Notes: generated by a model not told the origin, from the sequence alone. A stretch of DNA of 64,000 bases from Methylomonas sp. EFPC3 (GCF_029643245.1 NZ_CP116398.1:992001-1056000), one strand, 5' to 3'. Positions 28,377-38,207 are shown, counted from the first letter of the stretch. Program-made: numbers and translations.

Positions 28377-28866
28377 CCGATATCCTGACTTCGCCGGTAA
28401 TCCAGTTGACGTCGATCCGGCGTAATTGGTTACCCCATTCCAGCGTGATGCGGCCGCCGGTCGACGAACCGTCGCCGAAAAAGCGGATGCTGCCGATTTG
28501 GTCGGCGCCGAATTCCTCTTCGGCGACGACCAGCGACACGTCGACCTCTTCGGCGAAGGTATAGACTTTGTCGCGGTTGCTGATTTGATAGCTGTTGTTG
28601 CGCAAGTCGATGGCGACGCTGGTTTGGCGTTGCGTGGCCAGCGCCTGGCCCTGGGCGTAGCGTAAAGCGCTGGCCAGATCTCTGGCCAGCGCTTGCAGTT
28701 GGGTGCTTTTATTGCCGGAGCCGATGCTGCCGCCCAGCGCCGCGAAGCCGAGCACGGCGACCAGCAACACTACCACCAGTTCAATCAGCGTGAATCCGGC
28801 GCATGACCGCGGCGGACGCCGGAATGCGTCGGCCGGAGCCGTTTCCGAAGCGGGCAGGGCGGTCAT
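28363..28866 (-). CDS. gspH: type II secretion minor pseudopilin GspH
   Basis: A 167-residue pseudopilin with an unusually long leader (about 24 residues, ending SCAG) before FTLIELVVVLLVAVLGFAAL. The body has LARDLASALRYAQGQALATQRQ, typical of the GspH/FimT family. The ATG directly follows the gspG stop (TAAATG). It links the major pseudopilin to the tip complex in known systems. Confidence 0.9.
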   Translation of the reverse strand: MTALPASETAPADAFRRPPRSCAGFTLIELVVVLLVAVLGFAALGGSIGSGNKSTQLQALARDLASALRYAQGQALATQRQTSVAIDLRNNSYQISNRDKVYTFAEEVDVSLVVAEEEFGADQIGSIRFFGDGSSTGGRITLEWGNQLRRIDVNWITGEVRISDAAA

Positions 28867-29292
28867 TTATTCCCAGCTGTTGATGTCCTGGTCCTCGCCT
28901 TCACCGCCTTCTTTTTCGTCGGCGCCCAGACTAAACAAGTCGAATTTGCCGTGCTGGCCGGGGAAAACGTAGTGGTATTCCTGGTTCCACGGATCCAGCG
29001 GAATTTTGTCTTTGCGCAGGTAAGGACCGTTCCAACGTTTGGCCTCGGCCGGTTTTTCCACCAGTGCCGTCAGGCCTTGCTGGGTGGTCGGATAACGGCC
29101 CTCATCGAGTTTGTACATGTCCAGCGCCGCGGCGAGGTCCTCGATTTGGACCTTGGCCGCCTTGGTCTTGGATGCACCCATATGTTTCATGACTTGTGGG
29201 CCGACGATGCCGGCCAGCATCGCGATAATGCCCAACACCACAAGCAGTTCCAACAAAGTAAAACCGCGGTGGCGGTGCAAGGTTAATTTCAT
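28867..29292 (-). CDS. gspG: type II secretion major pseudopilin GspG
   Basis: A 141-residue major pseudopilin. The leader ends HRG before FTLLELLVVLGIIAMLAGIV. The domain includes LAAALDMYKLDEGRYPTTQQGL, WNGPYLRKDKIPLDPW, and the C-terminal calcium-site region FDLFSLGADEKEGGE, all standard for GspG. The gene follows gspF by 22 bp with GGAG before the ATG. Confidence 0.96.
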   Translation of the reverse strand: MKLTLHRHRGFTLLELLVVLGIIAMLAGIVGPQVMKHMGASKTKAAKVQIEDLAAALDMYKLDEGRYPTTQQGLTALVEKPAEAKRWNGPYLRKDKIPLDPWNQEYHYVFPGQHGKFDLFSLGADEKEGGEGEDQDINSWE

Positions 29293-29314
29293 GTTGTCGA
29301 CTCCATTTTTATTT

Positions 29315-30532
29315 TTAAAATGCCAGATCGTTTACGCTCAGGATCGCCAGCAGTATCGAAACGATGATGCCGCCTATCATCAACCCCAGCGAAATAATCA
29401 AGGCCGGCTCCAGCAGCGCCAGCATCCGTTGTATCGTGGTTTTTAACTGTTTATCGTAAATTAGGGCAACCCGCATCAGCATTTCCTCCAGCCGGCCGGT
29501 TTCCTCCCCCATTTTAATCATTTGCACCGCCAGTTTGGGAAACAGGTTTTGCTGGGCCAAGGCTTCGGACATGGTCCGCCCCTGCTTCAATTGCGCCTCG
29601 GCCTGTTCCAGCAGGTCGGCCAGCACCGTATTGCCGACCGTTTCCCGGACGATGCCAAGCGATTTCAAAATCGATACGCCATTGCCCAACAAGGTGCCGA
29701 AGGTCCGGCTGAAATTAGCGACTTCCATGGTCAACACAATTTCGCCGAACAGCGGCATTTTTAGAAAACGGCCGTCCCAGGCCTTTTTGCCGGCCGGATC
29801 GGCCAGTTGGCTTTTCAGGGTTTGCACCGCGATCACGATCGCCAGCAGCATCACCCACCAATACCGCTGCAGAAATTCGGCCAATCCGACCACGATTTGG
29901 GTCGGCACCGGCAACGCCTGGCCGGCGCTGTCGAACATTTCCTTGAATTGCGGCACCACGAAAGTCAGCATCACGAACAGCGAGGCCAGCGACATCACCA
30001 ACAGGATTGCCGGATAAATCAGCGCGGTGCTGACCGTGTCTTTCAGTTCCTGCGACCGCTCCAGATATTCGGCCAGCCGCTGCAGTACGCCGCCCAGATT
30101 GCCGCCCAACTCGCCGGCCCGGATCATGTTCAAATAAAATCGGGAAAATACCCCGCTCTGGCTTTCCAGGGCATCGGCCAGGGCTTTGCCGGCTTTGACT
30201 TTTTCCAGCACCTCGCCGACCAGTTTGTTCAGTTTCGGATTTTCCTCGGTCAGCTGCATCAAGATCGTCAACGAGCGATCCAACGGCAAGCCCGACTCCA
30301 GCAAGGTTGCCAGTTCGCCGGTCAGCATACCGATTTCCTTTTGCGACAGTCTGACCGCAGCGGATTTGAGTTTGAAACCGAGAAAAGTCTTGTCTTTTGC
30401 CGGCTCGATACGGATGGGCACCAAGCCCTGTTTTTGCAGTTCCAACAGCAACGCTCTTTCGTCGGCAGCGTCGCGCACGCCTTCTTCGGTGACGCCCAGA
30501 TTGTTGACAACTTTGTAAGAAAATAAGGCCAT
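29315..30532 (-). CDS. gspF: type II secretion inner-membrane platform protein GspF
   Basis: The polytopic core of the secretion platform (405 residues), with two T2SSF repeats separated by membrane helices. The first repeat has LTGELATLLESGLPLDRSL (about 68-86), the second FSRTFGTLLGNGVSILKSL (about 271-289) and the closing helix ALLEPALIISLGLMIGGIIVSILLAI. It is the first gene of the operon; upstream is a 304-bp divergent gap rather than gspE. Confidence 0.95.
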   Translation of the reverse strand: MALFSYKVVNNLGVTEEGVRDAADERALLLELQKQGLVPIRIEPAKDKTFLGFKLKSAAVRLSQKEIGMLTGELATLLESGLPLDRSLTILMQLTEENPKLNKLVGEVLEKVKAGKALADALESQSGVFSRFYLNMIRAGELGGNLGGVLQRLAEYLERSQELKDTVSTALIYPAILLVMSLASLFVMLTFVVPQFKEMFDSAGQALPVPTQIVVGLAEFLQRYWWVMLLAIVIAVQTLKSQLADPAGKKAWDGRFLKMPLFGEIVLTMEVANFSRTFGTLLGNGVSILKSLGIVRETVGNTVLADLLEQAEAQLKQGRTMSEALAQQNLFPKLAVQMIKMGEETGRLEEMLMRVALIYDKQLKTTIQRMLALLEPALIISLGLMIGGIIVSILLAILSVNDLAF

Positions 30533-30836
30533 GGCCGGGTACTCGCGAAACGAGGGTAGTCTTGGTAAGCCGATGTCGGCCGCTCATTTTGGCCTAATTG
30601 CCGGCCAATTACAAAAACCGCCGGCCGATACTCGGTTCAAGCGGGTAAATAAGAGTTGGGTTGGTCGGGCGCGAGCCGCTTGGAACCGGCGTTTGCCAAA
30701 ATCCCCAAGCAAAACGGATTTACGGTTAAAATTCAGTTCAGCTACGGCGTATTGCCGGTGGCTTTAGTTTTCTCAGTCTGTTAATCGTCGCACCACCGCC
30801 AATTAAATTTTCGCCGTAGTTGATCCGGGACCCAAG
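30533..30836. other. divergent intergenic region between gspF and the GGDEF-EAL gene
   Basis: These 304 bp must hold the promoters of the type II secretion operon and of the c-di-GMP gene. I see several GCCGGCC-type repeats but no convincing -35/-10 pair, riboswitch or terminator. Confidence 0.4.
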
Positions 30837-33800
30837 ATGACCGAAGCCATCAGCAAAGAACCGCAAGCCGTTGGGCATTTGCTGGTATCGGTTATGGGCT
30901 TGTTGCTGATTCAACTTGCCAGCCTGACGCTTCCCGTCGCCGAGTTGGCCCGGCAAATTCAGCCGCATTCGTTGTCGACCCACAATCTGATGGAAGGCGT
31001 TTCCATCGTAATTTCCGCGTCGGTGTTCGCGGTGGGCTGGAGCGTCTACCAAAAAGAAAATTCGGGCGGATTCGTGGTGATGGCGTGCTGTTTTCTCGGC
31101 GTCGCCTTGCTGGATTTTTTGCATACCCTGTCTTTCAAAGGCATGCCGGCGTTCGTCAGCGAGAGCGGAGCGGAAAAAGCGATTGCATTTTGGCTGATGG
31201 CCAGAGGCCTTGCCGCAGTGGGGTTAATTGCCTGCGCGGTACCGTGCAAACGTCTATTGTCCCCGGCCTTTCGCTGGTCCGTGCTGGTTTGCGTGATCGG
31301 CCTGTGCGGCGTCGGCGCTTGGCTGGTATTTTTCCATCAGGCCCGGTTGCCGGCCACCTTCGACGAAACTACCGGCCTGACGCCGTTCAAGAAAAATAGC
31401 GAGTACCTGTTGGCAGCCCTGTACGGCTTGATCGCAGTGGTATTCGTTTATCAGGCCGGTTGGCGCCGTAACTGCGATGCCGCCGGTTTGGCCGCCGCCG
31501 CCGCGGTCATGGCGATGAGCGAGTTGTTCGTCACCTTTTATACCAGCGTCGCCGATTTGTACATTTTGCTCGGCCACGTCTACAAAGTCTTTGCCTATGC
31601 CTTTATCTACCGTTCGATATTCGTGTCGAGCGTGCAACGGCCTTATCAACGTCTGTTCGCGGCTCACCAAGCCTTGTCGGCCAGCGAGACCAGGTTTCAC
31701 GCCATCATTGACGAATCGCCGGTGGCTTACGTGGTTTACGATACCCAGGGGCGTATCGATTATTTGAATCCGGCCTTCGTCAAAATTTTCGGTTACGACC
31801 GCAGCGATATTCCGAGTTTGGCCGAGTGGTGGTGGTTGGCGCATCCCGATGCCGAGTACCGCCAGCAAGTGATCGGCCGCTGGCACGAATACCGCCGGCT
31901 TTACGACGAATCCGGCGAACTGTCGCCGCCGCAGGAGTTGGCGGTCCGTGCCAAGAACGGCAGCCTGCACACGGTATTGGTCAATAACGTGGTGCTGGAC
32001 AACACGCCGGCCGCCACCAATTTTCTGATGTTGCACGACGTGTCCGACCGGGTGGAGGCGATGCGGCGGCTGGCGGAGTCGGTCGATATGCTGCAAACCG
32101 TGATCGATACCATTCCCAGCCGGGTATTTTGGAAAGACCTGGATTCGCGTTACTTGGGCGCCAATATCGCTTTCAGCCGCGACGCGGGCTTGTCCGGGCC
32201 GGAACAATTAATCGGCAAACTGGATAGCGAGTTGGCTTGGCGCGACTTCGGCGACAAATACCGGGCCGACGACCTGCAGGTCATCCGGAGCAATGCGCCG
32301 AAACTGGATTACGAGGAAGCTCAAATCGATCCGCACGGCAATACCGTCTGGTTGAAGACCTCGAAAGTCCCGCTACGCGACGCCCAGCGCCGGCCGATTG
32401 GGGTGCTGGGCGTTTACGATGACATCACGGCGCGCAAATTGGCCGAACAGGAAATGCAGCTCGCTTCGCTGGTCTACCTGAACAGTAGCGAAGCGATGCT
32501 GGTGACCGACGGCAGCGGGCTGATCATTACCGTGAATCCGGCCTTTACCAAAGTAACCGGTTACGCCGCCGACGAAGTCATCGGTCGTTCGTTCACCGGC
32601 CTGAGCCCGGAACAGCACGATCAGGCTTTTTTCAAAACCGTGTTGCGGGTAACCAATACTCAGGGGCATTGGGCCGGAGAGATCGGCGGCCGCCGCAAAA
32701 ACGGGGAGGATTGCGTCCACTGGGTAACGGTCAATTCCATTTATAACGAAACCGGCGGCGTGCATCGGCGGGTCGCTTTGATTACCGATATTACCGAGCG
32801 CAAAAAATCCGAGCAATTGATCTGGCGCCAGGCCAATTTCGATCCGCTGACCAGTCTGCCCAACCGCAATATGTTTTTGGACCGTCTGGACCGGGAAATC
32901 AAAAAAGCTTTACGCCACAGCCAAAAAGTCGCGCTGATGTTTTTGGATCTTGACCGGTTCAAGGATGTCAACGACAGCCTGGGCCATTTCATGGGCGATG
33001 TATTGTTGAAAGAAGCCGCACACCGCCTGTGCGAAAGCGTGCGTGATTCCGACAGTATTGCCCGGCTCGGCGGCGACGAGTTCACAATCATTCTGGGCGA
33101 ATTGGAACACACCGAAAGCGTCGACCGGATTGCCGACAGCATTTTGCAGCGATTGGCCCAGCCTTTCTCGTTGGGGAATGAGATCGCCTATATCTCCGCC
33201 AGCATCGGCATCGCCGTGTTTCCCGACGACGGTAATGACTCGGAAGCGCTGTTGAAGAACGCCGACCAAGCCATGTATGCCGCCAAAAACCAAGGCCGCG
33301 ACCGTTACCAATATTTCACCGCGCAAATGCAACTGCAATCGCAAAAGCGTCTGCGTCTGGCCAACGATCTGCATGCGGCGTTGGCAAAAAACCAGTTGTT
33401 GTTGCATTACCAGCCCATAGTCGACTTCGGCTCGGGTCGGTTGGCAAAAGCCGAAGCACTGCTGCGCTGGCAACATCCGGATCTGGGGATGGTCAGTCCG
33501 GCCGAATTTATTCCGATTGCCGAGGATACCGGCAGTATCGTCGAAATCGGCGATTGGGTATTCGCCGACGCGGTGCGGCAGCTCAAACAATGGCGCGAGT
33601 TGTACCAACCGCAGTTTCAAATCAGCGTCAATAAATCCCCGGTACAGTTTCGAAAGCAGGCCGTAGAGAGCCAGGCCTGGGTGGCAGTGTTGCAGGAATT
33701 AGGTTTGCCGGGCGACAGCATAGTTGTGGAAATTACCGAGGGTGCGTTGTTGGAAGCCAGCGACGCCAGTCGCGAACAATTGTTAGTATTCCGCGATGCC

Positions 33801-34139
33801 GGGATTCAGGTGGCGCTGGACGACTTTGGTACCGGTTATTCGTCGCTGGCTTACCTGAAAAAGTTCGATATCGACTACATCAAAATCGACCAGACCTTCG
33901 TGCGCAACATGGTAGCGGAATCCAGCGATATGGCCTTGTGCGAAGCGATCGTGGTAATGGCGCACAAGTTGGGGATCAAAGTGGTCGCCGAAGGCATCGA
34001 GACCGCAGAGCAATACCAGTTGTTGCGACGGATAGGCTGCGATTACGGCCAGGGCTATCTGATTTCGAAGCCGGTGCCGGCCGAGCAGTTCGAGCGCTTG
34101 TTCGCAACCGGGATTATGGTGGCTGACGCGGCCGGATAA
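30837..34139 (+). CDS. MASE3-PAS-PAS-PAS-GGDEF-EAL c-di-GMP enzyme
   Basis: A 1100-residue inner-membrane protein that can make and/or break c-di-GMP. Residues about 10-270 are a MASE3-type sensor with about eight helices (LLDFLHTLSFKGMP is diagnostic). Three PAS domains follow (about 280-400, 415-535, 540-660). The cyclase domain starts NFDPLTSLPNRNMFL (about 667). It has an intact GGDEF (about 744-748) with an RDSD inhibitory site five residues before it. The phosphodiesterase domain keeps EALLRW (about 871), EITEGA, DDFGTGYSSL, KIDQTFV and EGIETAEQ. Both activities therefore look possible. It is divergent from the secretion operon. Confidence 0.95.
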   Translation: MTEAISKEPQAVGHLLVSVMGLLLIQLASLTLPVAELARQIQPHSLSTHNLMEGVSIVISASVFAVGWSVYQKENSGGFVVMACCFLGVALLDFLHTLSFKGMPAFVSESGAEKAIAFWLMARGLAAVGLIACAVPCKRLLSPAFRWSVLVCVIGLCGVGAWLVFFHQARLPATFDETTGLTPFKKNSEYLLAALYGLIAVVFVYQAGWRRNCDAAGLAAAAAVMAMSELFVTFYTSVADLYILLGHVYKVFAYAFIYRSIFVSSVQRPYQRLFAAHQALSASETRFHAIIDESPVAYVVYDTQGRIDYLNPAFVKIFGYDRSDIPSLAEWWWLAHPDAEYRQQVIGRWHEYRRLYDESGELSPPQELAVRAKNGSLHTVLVNNVVLDNTPAATNFLMLHDVSDRVEAMRRLAESVDMLQTVIDTIPSRVFWKDLDSRYLGANIAFSRDAGLSGPEQLIGKLDSELAWRDFGDKYRADDLQVIRSNAPKLDYEEAQIDPHGNTVWLKTSKVPLRDAQRRPIGVLGVYDDITARKLAEQEMQLASLVYLNSSEAMLVTDGSGLIITVNPAFTKVTGYAADEVIGRSFTGLSPEQHDQAFFKTVLRVTNTQGHWAGEIGGRRKNGEDCVHWVTVNSIYNETGGVHRRVALITDITERKKSEQLIWRQANFDPLTSLPNRNMFLDRLDREIKKALRHSQKVALMFLDLDRFKDVNDSLGHFMGDVLLKEAAHRLCESVRDSDSIARLGGDEFTIILGELEHTESVDRIADSILQRLAQPFSLGNEIAYISASIGIAVFPDDGNDSEALLKNADQAMYAAKNQGRDRYQYFTAQMQLQSQKRLRLANDLHAALAKNQLLLHYQPIVDFGSGRLAKAEALLRWQHPDLGMVSPAEFIPIAEDTGSIVEIGDWVFADAVRQLKQWRELYQPQFQISVNKSPVQFRKQAVESQAWVAVLQELGLPGDSIVVEITEGALLEASDASREQLLVFRDAGIQVALDDFGTGYSSLAYLKKFDIDYIKIDQTFVRNMVAESSDMALCEAIVVMAHKLGIKVVAEGIETAEQYQLLRRIGCDYGQGYLISKPVPAEQFERLFATGIMVADAAG

Positions 34140-34207
34140 CACCCCTAACCGGAACGGATACGCGGCGCGCATCGCAGTCAAGTCCGCCCGCCTGTTAAAA
34201 TGTCGCG

Positions 34208-35122
34208 ATGAATACGACATTGATACAGATGACCGTGCTGATGCTGTGCGGTGCCGGCTGGCGAATCACGACGCCGAACCGGCTGTCCGCCGAGCAGACC
34301 CGGTTGGTATTGACCAGCGTGGTCTACTATTTTTTCCTGCCGGCGATGGTGCTCGACGTACTCTGGCGGGCCGATATCGGTTGGCAATCGCTAAGCTTCA
34401 GCCTGTTGGGTTGCGCCAGCATCCTGGCAATCACCGGACTGAGTTGGGCGATCTGCAAGCTGTGCCGGTTCCGCAATCCGCAAACCGGCGCCGTGATCCT
34501 GGCCGCCGCATTTCCTAACGTCACCTACCTGGGCCTACCGGTATTAGAGCAGGCCTTTGGCAGTTGGTCGCGCTCGGTGGTGATTCAACTCGATCTATTC
34601 GCCGCAGCGCCCTTGGTATTTACCCTGGGCGTCGGCTTGGCCCGCCATTACGGCGAGTCTGCCGCAGATAAACCCAAGTCGCCGCTGGCGTTTTTGAATG
34701 CGCCGCCGTTTTGGGCGGCCTTTGTCGCTGTCGCACTCAACCTGAATCAAATCGCCACTCCCGACTGGCTGGCCGGCCTGTTGCACACTTGCTCCGGTGC
34801 CGTGGCGCCGCTGATGATCTTTTCGTTGGGATTGGCCTTGAGTTGGCGCGACGTGCATTTGCGCAATCTGCCTTTCGTCGGGCCGATCTTGCTGCTCAAG
34901 CTATTCCTGATGCCGTTGTTCGCCTTCTGGCTGGCCGACTATCTGGCATTGGCCGGCCAGTTCAAAGCCGCCGCGGTGCTCGACATCGCCATGCCGAGCA
35001 TGGTGCTCGGTATCGTATTCTGCGACCGTTACCGGCTCGATAGTGGCCTGTATGCCATGGCGGTGACGCTGACCACGGCATGCAGTTTGTTCAGCCTACC
35101 TTTTTGGTTCCATTCCTTATGA
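34208..35122 (+). CDS. AEC-family transporter
   Basis: A 304-residue membrane protein with about ten hydrophobic segments in two halves, starting MNTTLIQMTVLMLCGAGWRI. Conserved features of the auxin efflux carrier family are VYYFFLPAMVLDVLW (about 38-52), the NVTYLGLPVLEQAFG region (about 102-116) and PLMIFSLGLALSW (about 200). Members export or import organic anions; the substrate here is unknown. The stop overlaps the next ATG (ATGA), so the two genes are translationally coupled. Confidence 0.88.
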   Translation: MNTTLIQMTVLMLCGAGWRITTPNRLSAEQTRLVLTSVVYYFFLPAMVLDVLWRADIGWQSLSFSLLGCASILAITGLSWAICKLCRFRNPQTGAVILAAAFPNVTYLGLPVLEQAFGSWSRSVVIQLDLFAAAPLVFTLGVGLARHYGESAADKPKSPLAFLNAPPFWAAFVAVALNLNQIATPDWLAGLLHTCSGAVAPLMIFSLGLALSWRDVHLRNLPFVGPILLLKLFLMPLFAFWLADYLALAGQFKAAAVLDIAMPSMVLGIVFCDRYRLDSGLYAMAVTLTTACSLFSLPFWFHSL

Positions 35123-36324
35123 CCTTGATCGCCGAAATCTTTTCCCAGGGTGCCGAAATCATCACCGGCCAGACCGTCGATTCCAACGCCGCCTGGCTGT
35201 CGCAGCAGTTGACCGAGCTGGGTTTCAGCTTGAAGCGGCATACCGCGGTGGGCGACGATTTGCCGGATTTGGTCGATCTGTTCGGCGAAATTGCCCGCCG
35301 CGCCGATTGTTGTATCTGCACCGGCGGTTTGGGGCCGACCTGCGACGATTTGACCGCGGCGGCGGTCAGCGCGGCCAGCGGCGTGCCGCTTGAATTCGAC
35401 GCCGCAGCCTTCGCCGCGATCCAGGCTTATTACGCCAGGCGGCAGCGCACGATGCCGGAGGCCAATCGCAAACAGGCGTTACTGCCGGCCGGAGCCCTGC
35501 GCATCGACAACCGCTTCGGCACCGCGCCCGGCTTCGCATTGCAATTTCAGCGTTGCTGGTTCGTGTTTTTACCCGGCGTGCCGTTCGAGATGAAGCAAAT
35601 GTTCGGCGACTGGGTGCGCGCCGATTTATTGCAACGATTCTCGCTGCAGCCGGATCATTTGGTGACCTTGCGCTGCATCGGTTTGGGCGAATCGGCGATT
35701 CAGGAGAAGCTGGCGCATTTGGCTTTGCCGCCCGGTGCAGTGTTGGGATTTCGCGCCGCCCCGGACGAAGTGCAGGCCAAACTGCTGTTTCCAGCGGCGG
35801 TTCCGGAAGCGGAGCGGCGGCGGGTGGCCGCCGAAGCCGCGGCCCGCATCGGCGACTACGTGTTCGCAGTGGACGGCTTGCCGGATGTGCAGGGCGACTT
35901 GCTGGCCGTCGTCGACGCGGCGCTCAACGCCGGCCGGTATTCGCTGGCGGTACTGGAAACCGCCAGCCACGGCTTGCTGGCGGCCAAATGCCTGGGCCGG
36001 CCCTGGTTGCAGCATGCCGAGTTGCGGTTGAACAGCGCTGCTGCCGACGCGGCCGATGATTGGGAAATCCGCGCCGAAACCTTGGCGCGCGAACTGCGGG
36101 CCGAGCGGCAGACCGATTTCGGATTGGTGCAGATCTATGCAATCGAGTCCGGCAGTTTCGACGATAAGGATAGCGGCATCGTCCTTTATAATGCCCTGGC
36201 TACGCCGCAAGGCGTGGTTTCCCGGCGGTTAACCGCGCACGGTGCCGGTATCCATAAACAGAACCAGGCCGCGTTGTTGGCGCTGGACCTTCTCAGACGC
36301 TATTTTCAAAACTCATGCCTTTAA
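35119..36324 (+). CDS. CinA-like protein with degenerate amidase domain
   Basis: A 401-residue protein from the ATG at 35119, which overlaps the previous stop as ATGA. The N-terminal MoCF/COG1058-type domain has FSQGAEIITGQTVDSNAAWL (about 7-26), CTGGLGPTCDDLT (about 72-84) and the loop LPGVPFEMKQMF (about 152-163). COG1058-type domains act as nucleotide-sugar-like pyrophosphatases in CinA. The C-terminal part resembles the CinA nicotinamide-nucleotide amidase, but the usual ESCTGG serine motif reads ETASHG (about 287), so amidase activity is doubtful. The stop overlaps the ABC-F gene by 10 bp. Confidence 0.82.
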   Translation: MTLIAEIFSQGAEIITGQTVDSNAAWLSQQLTELGFSLKRHTAVGDDLPDLVDLFGEIARRADCCICTGGLGPTCDDLTAAAVSAASGVPLEFDAAAFAAIQAYYARRQRTMPEANRKQALLPAGALRIDNRFGTAPGFALQFQRCWFVFLPGVPFEMKQMFGDWVRADLLQRFSLQPDHLVTLRCIGLGESAIQEKLAHLALPPGAVLGFRAAPDEVQAKLLFPAAVPEAERRRVAAEAAARIGDYVFAVDGLPDVQGDLLAVVDAALNAGRYSLAVLETASHGLLAAKCLGRPWLQHAELRLNSAAADAADDWEIRAETLARELRAERQTDFGLVQIYAIESGSFDDKDSGIVLYNALATPQGVVSRRLTAHGAGIHKQNQAALLALDLLRRYFQNSCL

Positions 36325-38207
36325 TTCGGTTAAACAATGTTTCCATCGCCTTCGGCGTGCATGCACTGCTGGACAACGCCTCATTCCAACTCGATCCCGG
36401 CGAGCGGGTCGGATTGCTGGGCCGTAACGGCGAAGGCAAATCCACGCTGATGAAAATCATCGCCGGCGAGATTCCGCCCGACCACGGCGAAATCTGGAAG
36501 CAACCGGAATTGCGCTTGGCCTGGCTGGAGCAGGCGCCGACGCTGGACGGCGACGCAACCATTTACGAAGCGGTGGCCGGCGGCTTGGGCGAACTGGGGC
36601 GCCTGATCGCTCGCTACCACGAGCTATTGACGCACATGGACGGCAGCGAACAATCTTTGCAGGCGCTGGGCGAGGTGCAACATAAACTCGAAGCCGACCA
36701 CGGCTGGGAATTTCAAACCCGGGTCGAAGCGATACTGAGCCGGCTGCAATTGCCGGCCGATGTCAAGGTCGGCAGCCTTTCCGGCGGCTGGAAACGGCGG
36801 GTGGCGTTGGCGCGGGCGCTGGTGATCGATCCGGAAGTGTTGCTGCTGGACGAGCCGACCAACCATCTGGATTTCGAGAGTATCGCCTGGTTGGAAGAAC
36901 AGATTCTGGCATTCCCGGGCGCGGTGATGTTCGTCACCCACGACCGGGCGTTCCTGCAAAAATTGGCGACGCGGATCATCGATCTGGATCGCGGCCAGTT
37001 GACCTCCTGGGCCGGCAATTACCAGGATTACCTGGTGCGCAAGGCCGCGGCCCTGGAAGACGAAGCCAATCAAAATGCCGAATTCGACAAGAAATTGGCC
37101 AAGGAAGAAGCCTGGATCCGGCAGGGCATCAAGGCCCGCCGTACCCGTAACGAAGGCCGGGTCAGGGCCTTGAAGAAATTGCGCGCCGAGCGCGCCGAGC
37201 GCCGCACCGGCCAAGGTTCGGCCAAATTGGCGCTGCATAAAGGCGAGAGCTCCGGCAAGAAAGTGATCGAGGCGGTTAACGTCGGCTTCGGCTATCAGGA
37301 TAAAACCATCATCAGGGATTTTTCCTTGCTGATCGAGCGCGGCGACAAGATCGGCCTGCTCGGCAACAACGGTGCCGGTAAATCGACCTTGCTGAAATTG
37401 CTGCTGGGCCAACTGCAACCCACCACCGGCAGCGTCGAACTGGGTACCAATCTGCAAATCGCCTATTTCGACCAGTTGCGCGAACAGCTCGATCCGGAAC
37501 TGTCGGTGGCCGACAGCGTGCTGGACGGCGGCGAGTTCGTCGATACTCCGGACGGCAAGCGCCACGTCATGTCCTATCTGGCCGACTTTTTATTCGCGCC
37601 GGCCCGGGCGCGTTCGCCGGTGCGGAGTTTGTCCGGCGGCGAGAAAAACCGGTTGCTGCTGGCGCGGCTGTTCACCAAGCCGGCCAACTTGATCGTAATG
37701 GACGAACCGACCAACGATCTGGATCTGGAAACCCTGGAAATTCTGGAAGAAAAACTGGTGCAGTACCAGGGCACCTTGCTGTTGGTCAGTCACGACCGCG
37801 AGTTTTTAGATAACGTCGTCACCAGCGTGCTGGTGTTCGAAGGCGAGGGCCGGGTCGAAGAGTACATCGGCGGCTATGCCGATTGGTTCGCCTTATCGGA
37901 GCGCAACAAACAGCAGCAAGTCGAAACGGCGAAAAGCGCGGAAACGGCTGCAAAAAAAGAAAAGCCCAAACCCGCTACCGGCAAAAAACTCAGCTACAAA
38001 GAGCAGCGCGAACTGGAACAGTTGCCGGAGCGTATCGAACAACTGGAGACGCGCCAGGCCGAGTTGACCGCAACGATGAGCGGCGCCGAGTTTTACAAAC
38101 AGGGCCAGGACGCCGTGGCCGGAACCATGGCGGAGTTGCAGGCAGTCGAAACCGAGCTGGCTGCGGCGTATAGTCGCTGGGACGAATTGGATGCGTTACA
38201 AGGCTAA
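36315..38207 (+). CDS. uup: ABC-F family ATPase, Uup-type
   Basis: A 630-residue soluble twin-ABC protein without membrane domains. ABC-1 has Walker A GRNGEGKST (about 36-44), signature LSGGWKRRVALARAL and LLLDEPTNHLD. The linker (about 245-305) is charged and helical. ABC-2 has GNNGAGKST (about 353-361), LSGGEKNRLLLARLF and MDEPTNDLD. A C-terminal coiled coil (about 555-630, after Lys-rich KKEKPKPATGKK) matches the Uup DNA-binding tail. Uup acts on ribosomes or branched DNA intermediates and limits transposon excision in E. coli. It is translationally coupled to the cinA-like gene. Confidence 0.92.
   Translation: MPLIRLNNVSIAFGVHALLDNASFQLDPGERVGLLGRNGEGKSTLMKIIAGEIPPDHGEIWKQPELRLAWLEQAPTLDGDATIYEAVAGGLGELGRLIARYHELLTHMDGSEQSLQALGEVQHKLEADHGWEFQTRVEAILSRLQLPADVKVGSLSGGWKRRVALARALVIDPEVLLLDEPTNHLDFESIAWLEEQILAFPGAVMFVTHDRAFLQKLATRIIDLDRGQLTSWAGNYQDYLVRKAAALEDEANQNAEFDKKLAKEEAWIRQGIKARRTRNEGRVRALKKLRAERAERRTGQGSAKLALHKGESSGKKVIEAVNVGFGYQDKTIIRDFSLLIERGDKIGLLGNNGAGKSTLLKLLLGQLQPTTGSVELGTNLQIAYFDQLREQLDPELSVADSVLDGGEFVDTPDGKRHVMSYLADFLFAPARARSPVRSLSGGEKNRLLLARLFTKPANLIVMDEPTNDLDLETLEILEEKLVQYQGTLLLVSHDREFLDNVVTSVLVFEGEGRVEEYIGGYADWFALSERNKQQQVETAKSAETAAKKEKPKPATGKKLSYKEQRELEQLPERIEQLETRQAELTATMSGAEFYKQGQDAVAGTMAELQAVETELAAAYSRWDELDALQG

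Noticed and set aside
36624-37565. 313-codon open frame antisense to the ABC-F gene.
   Set aside because: Shadow of a strongly conserved gene, without ribosome site.
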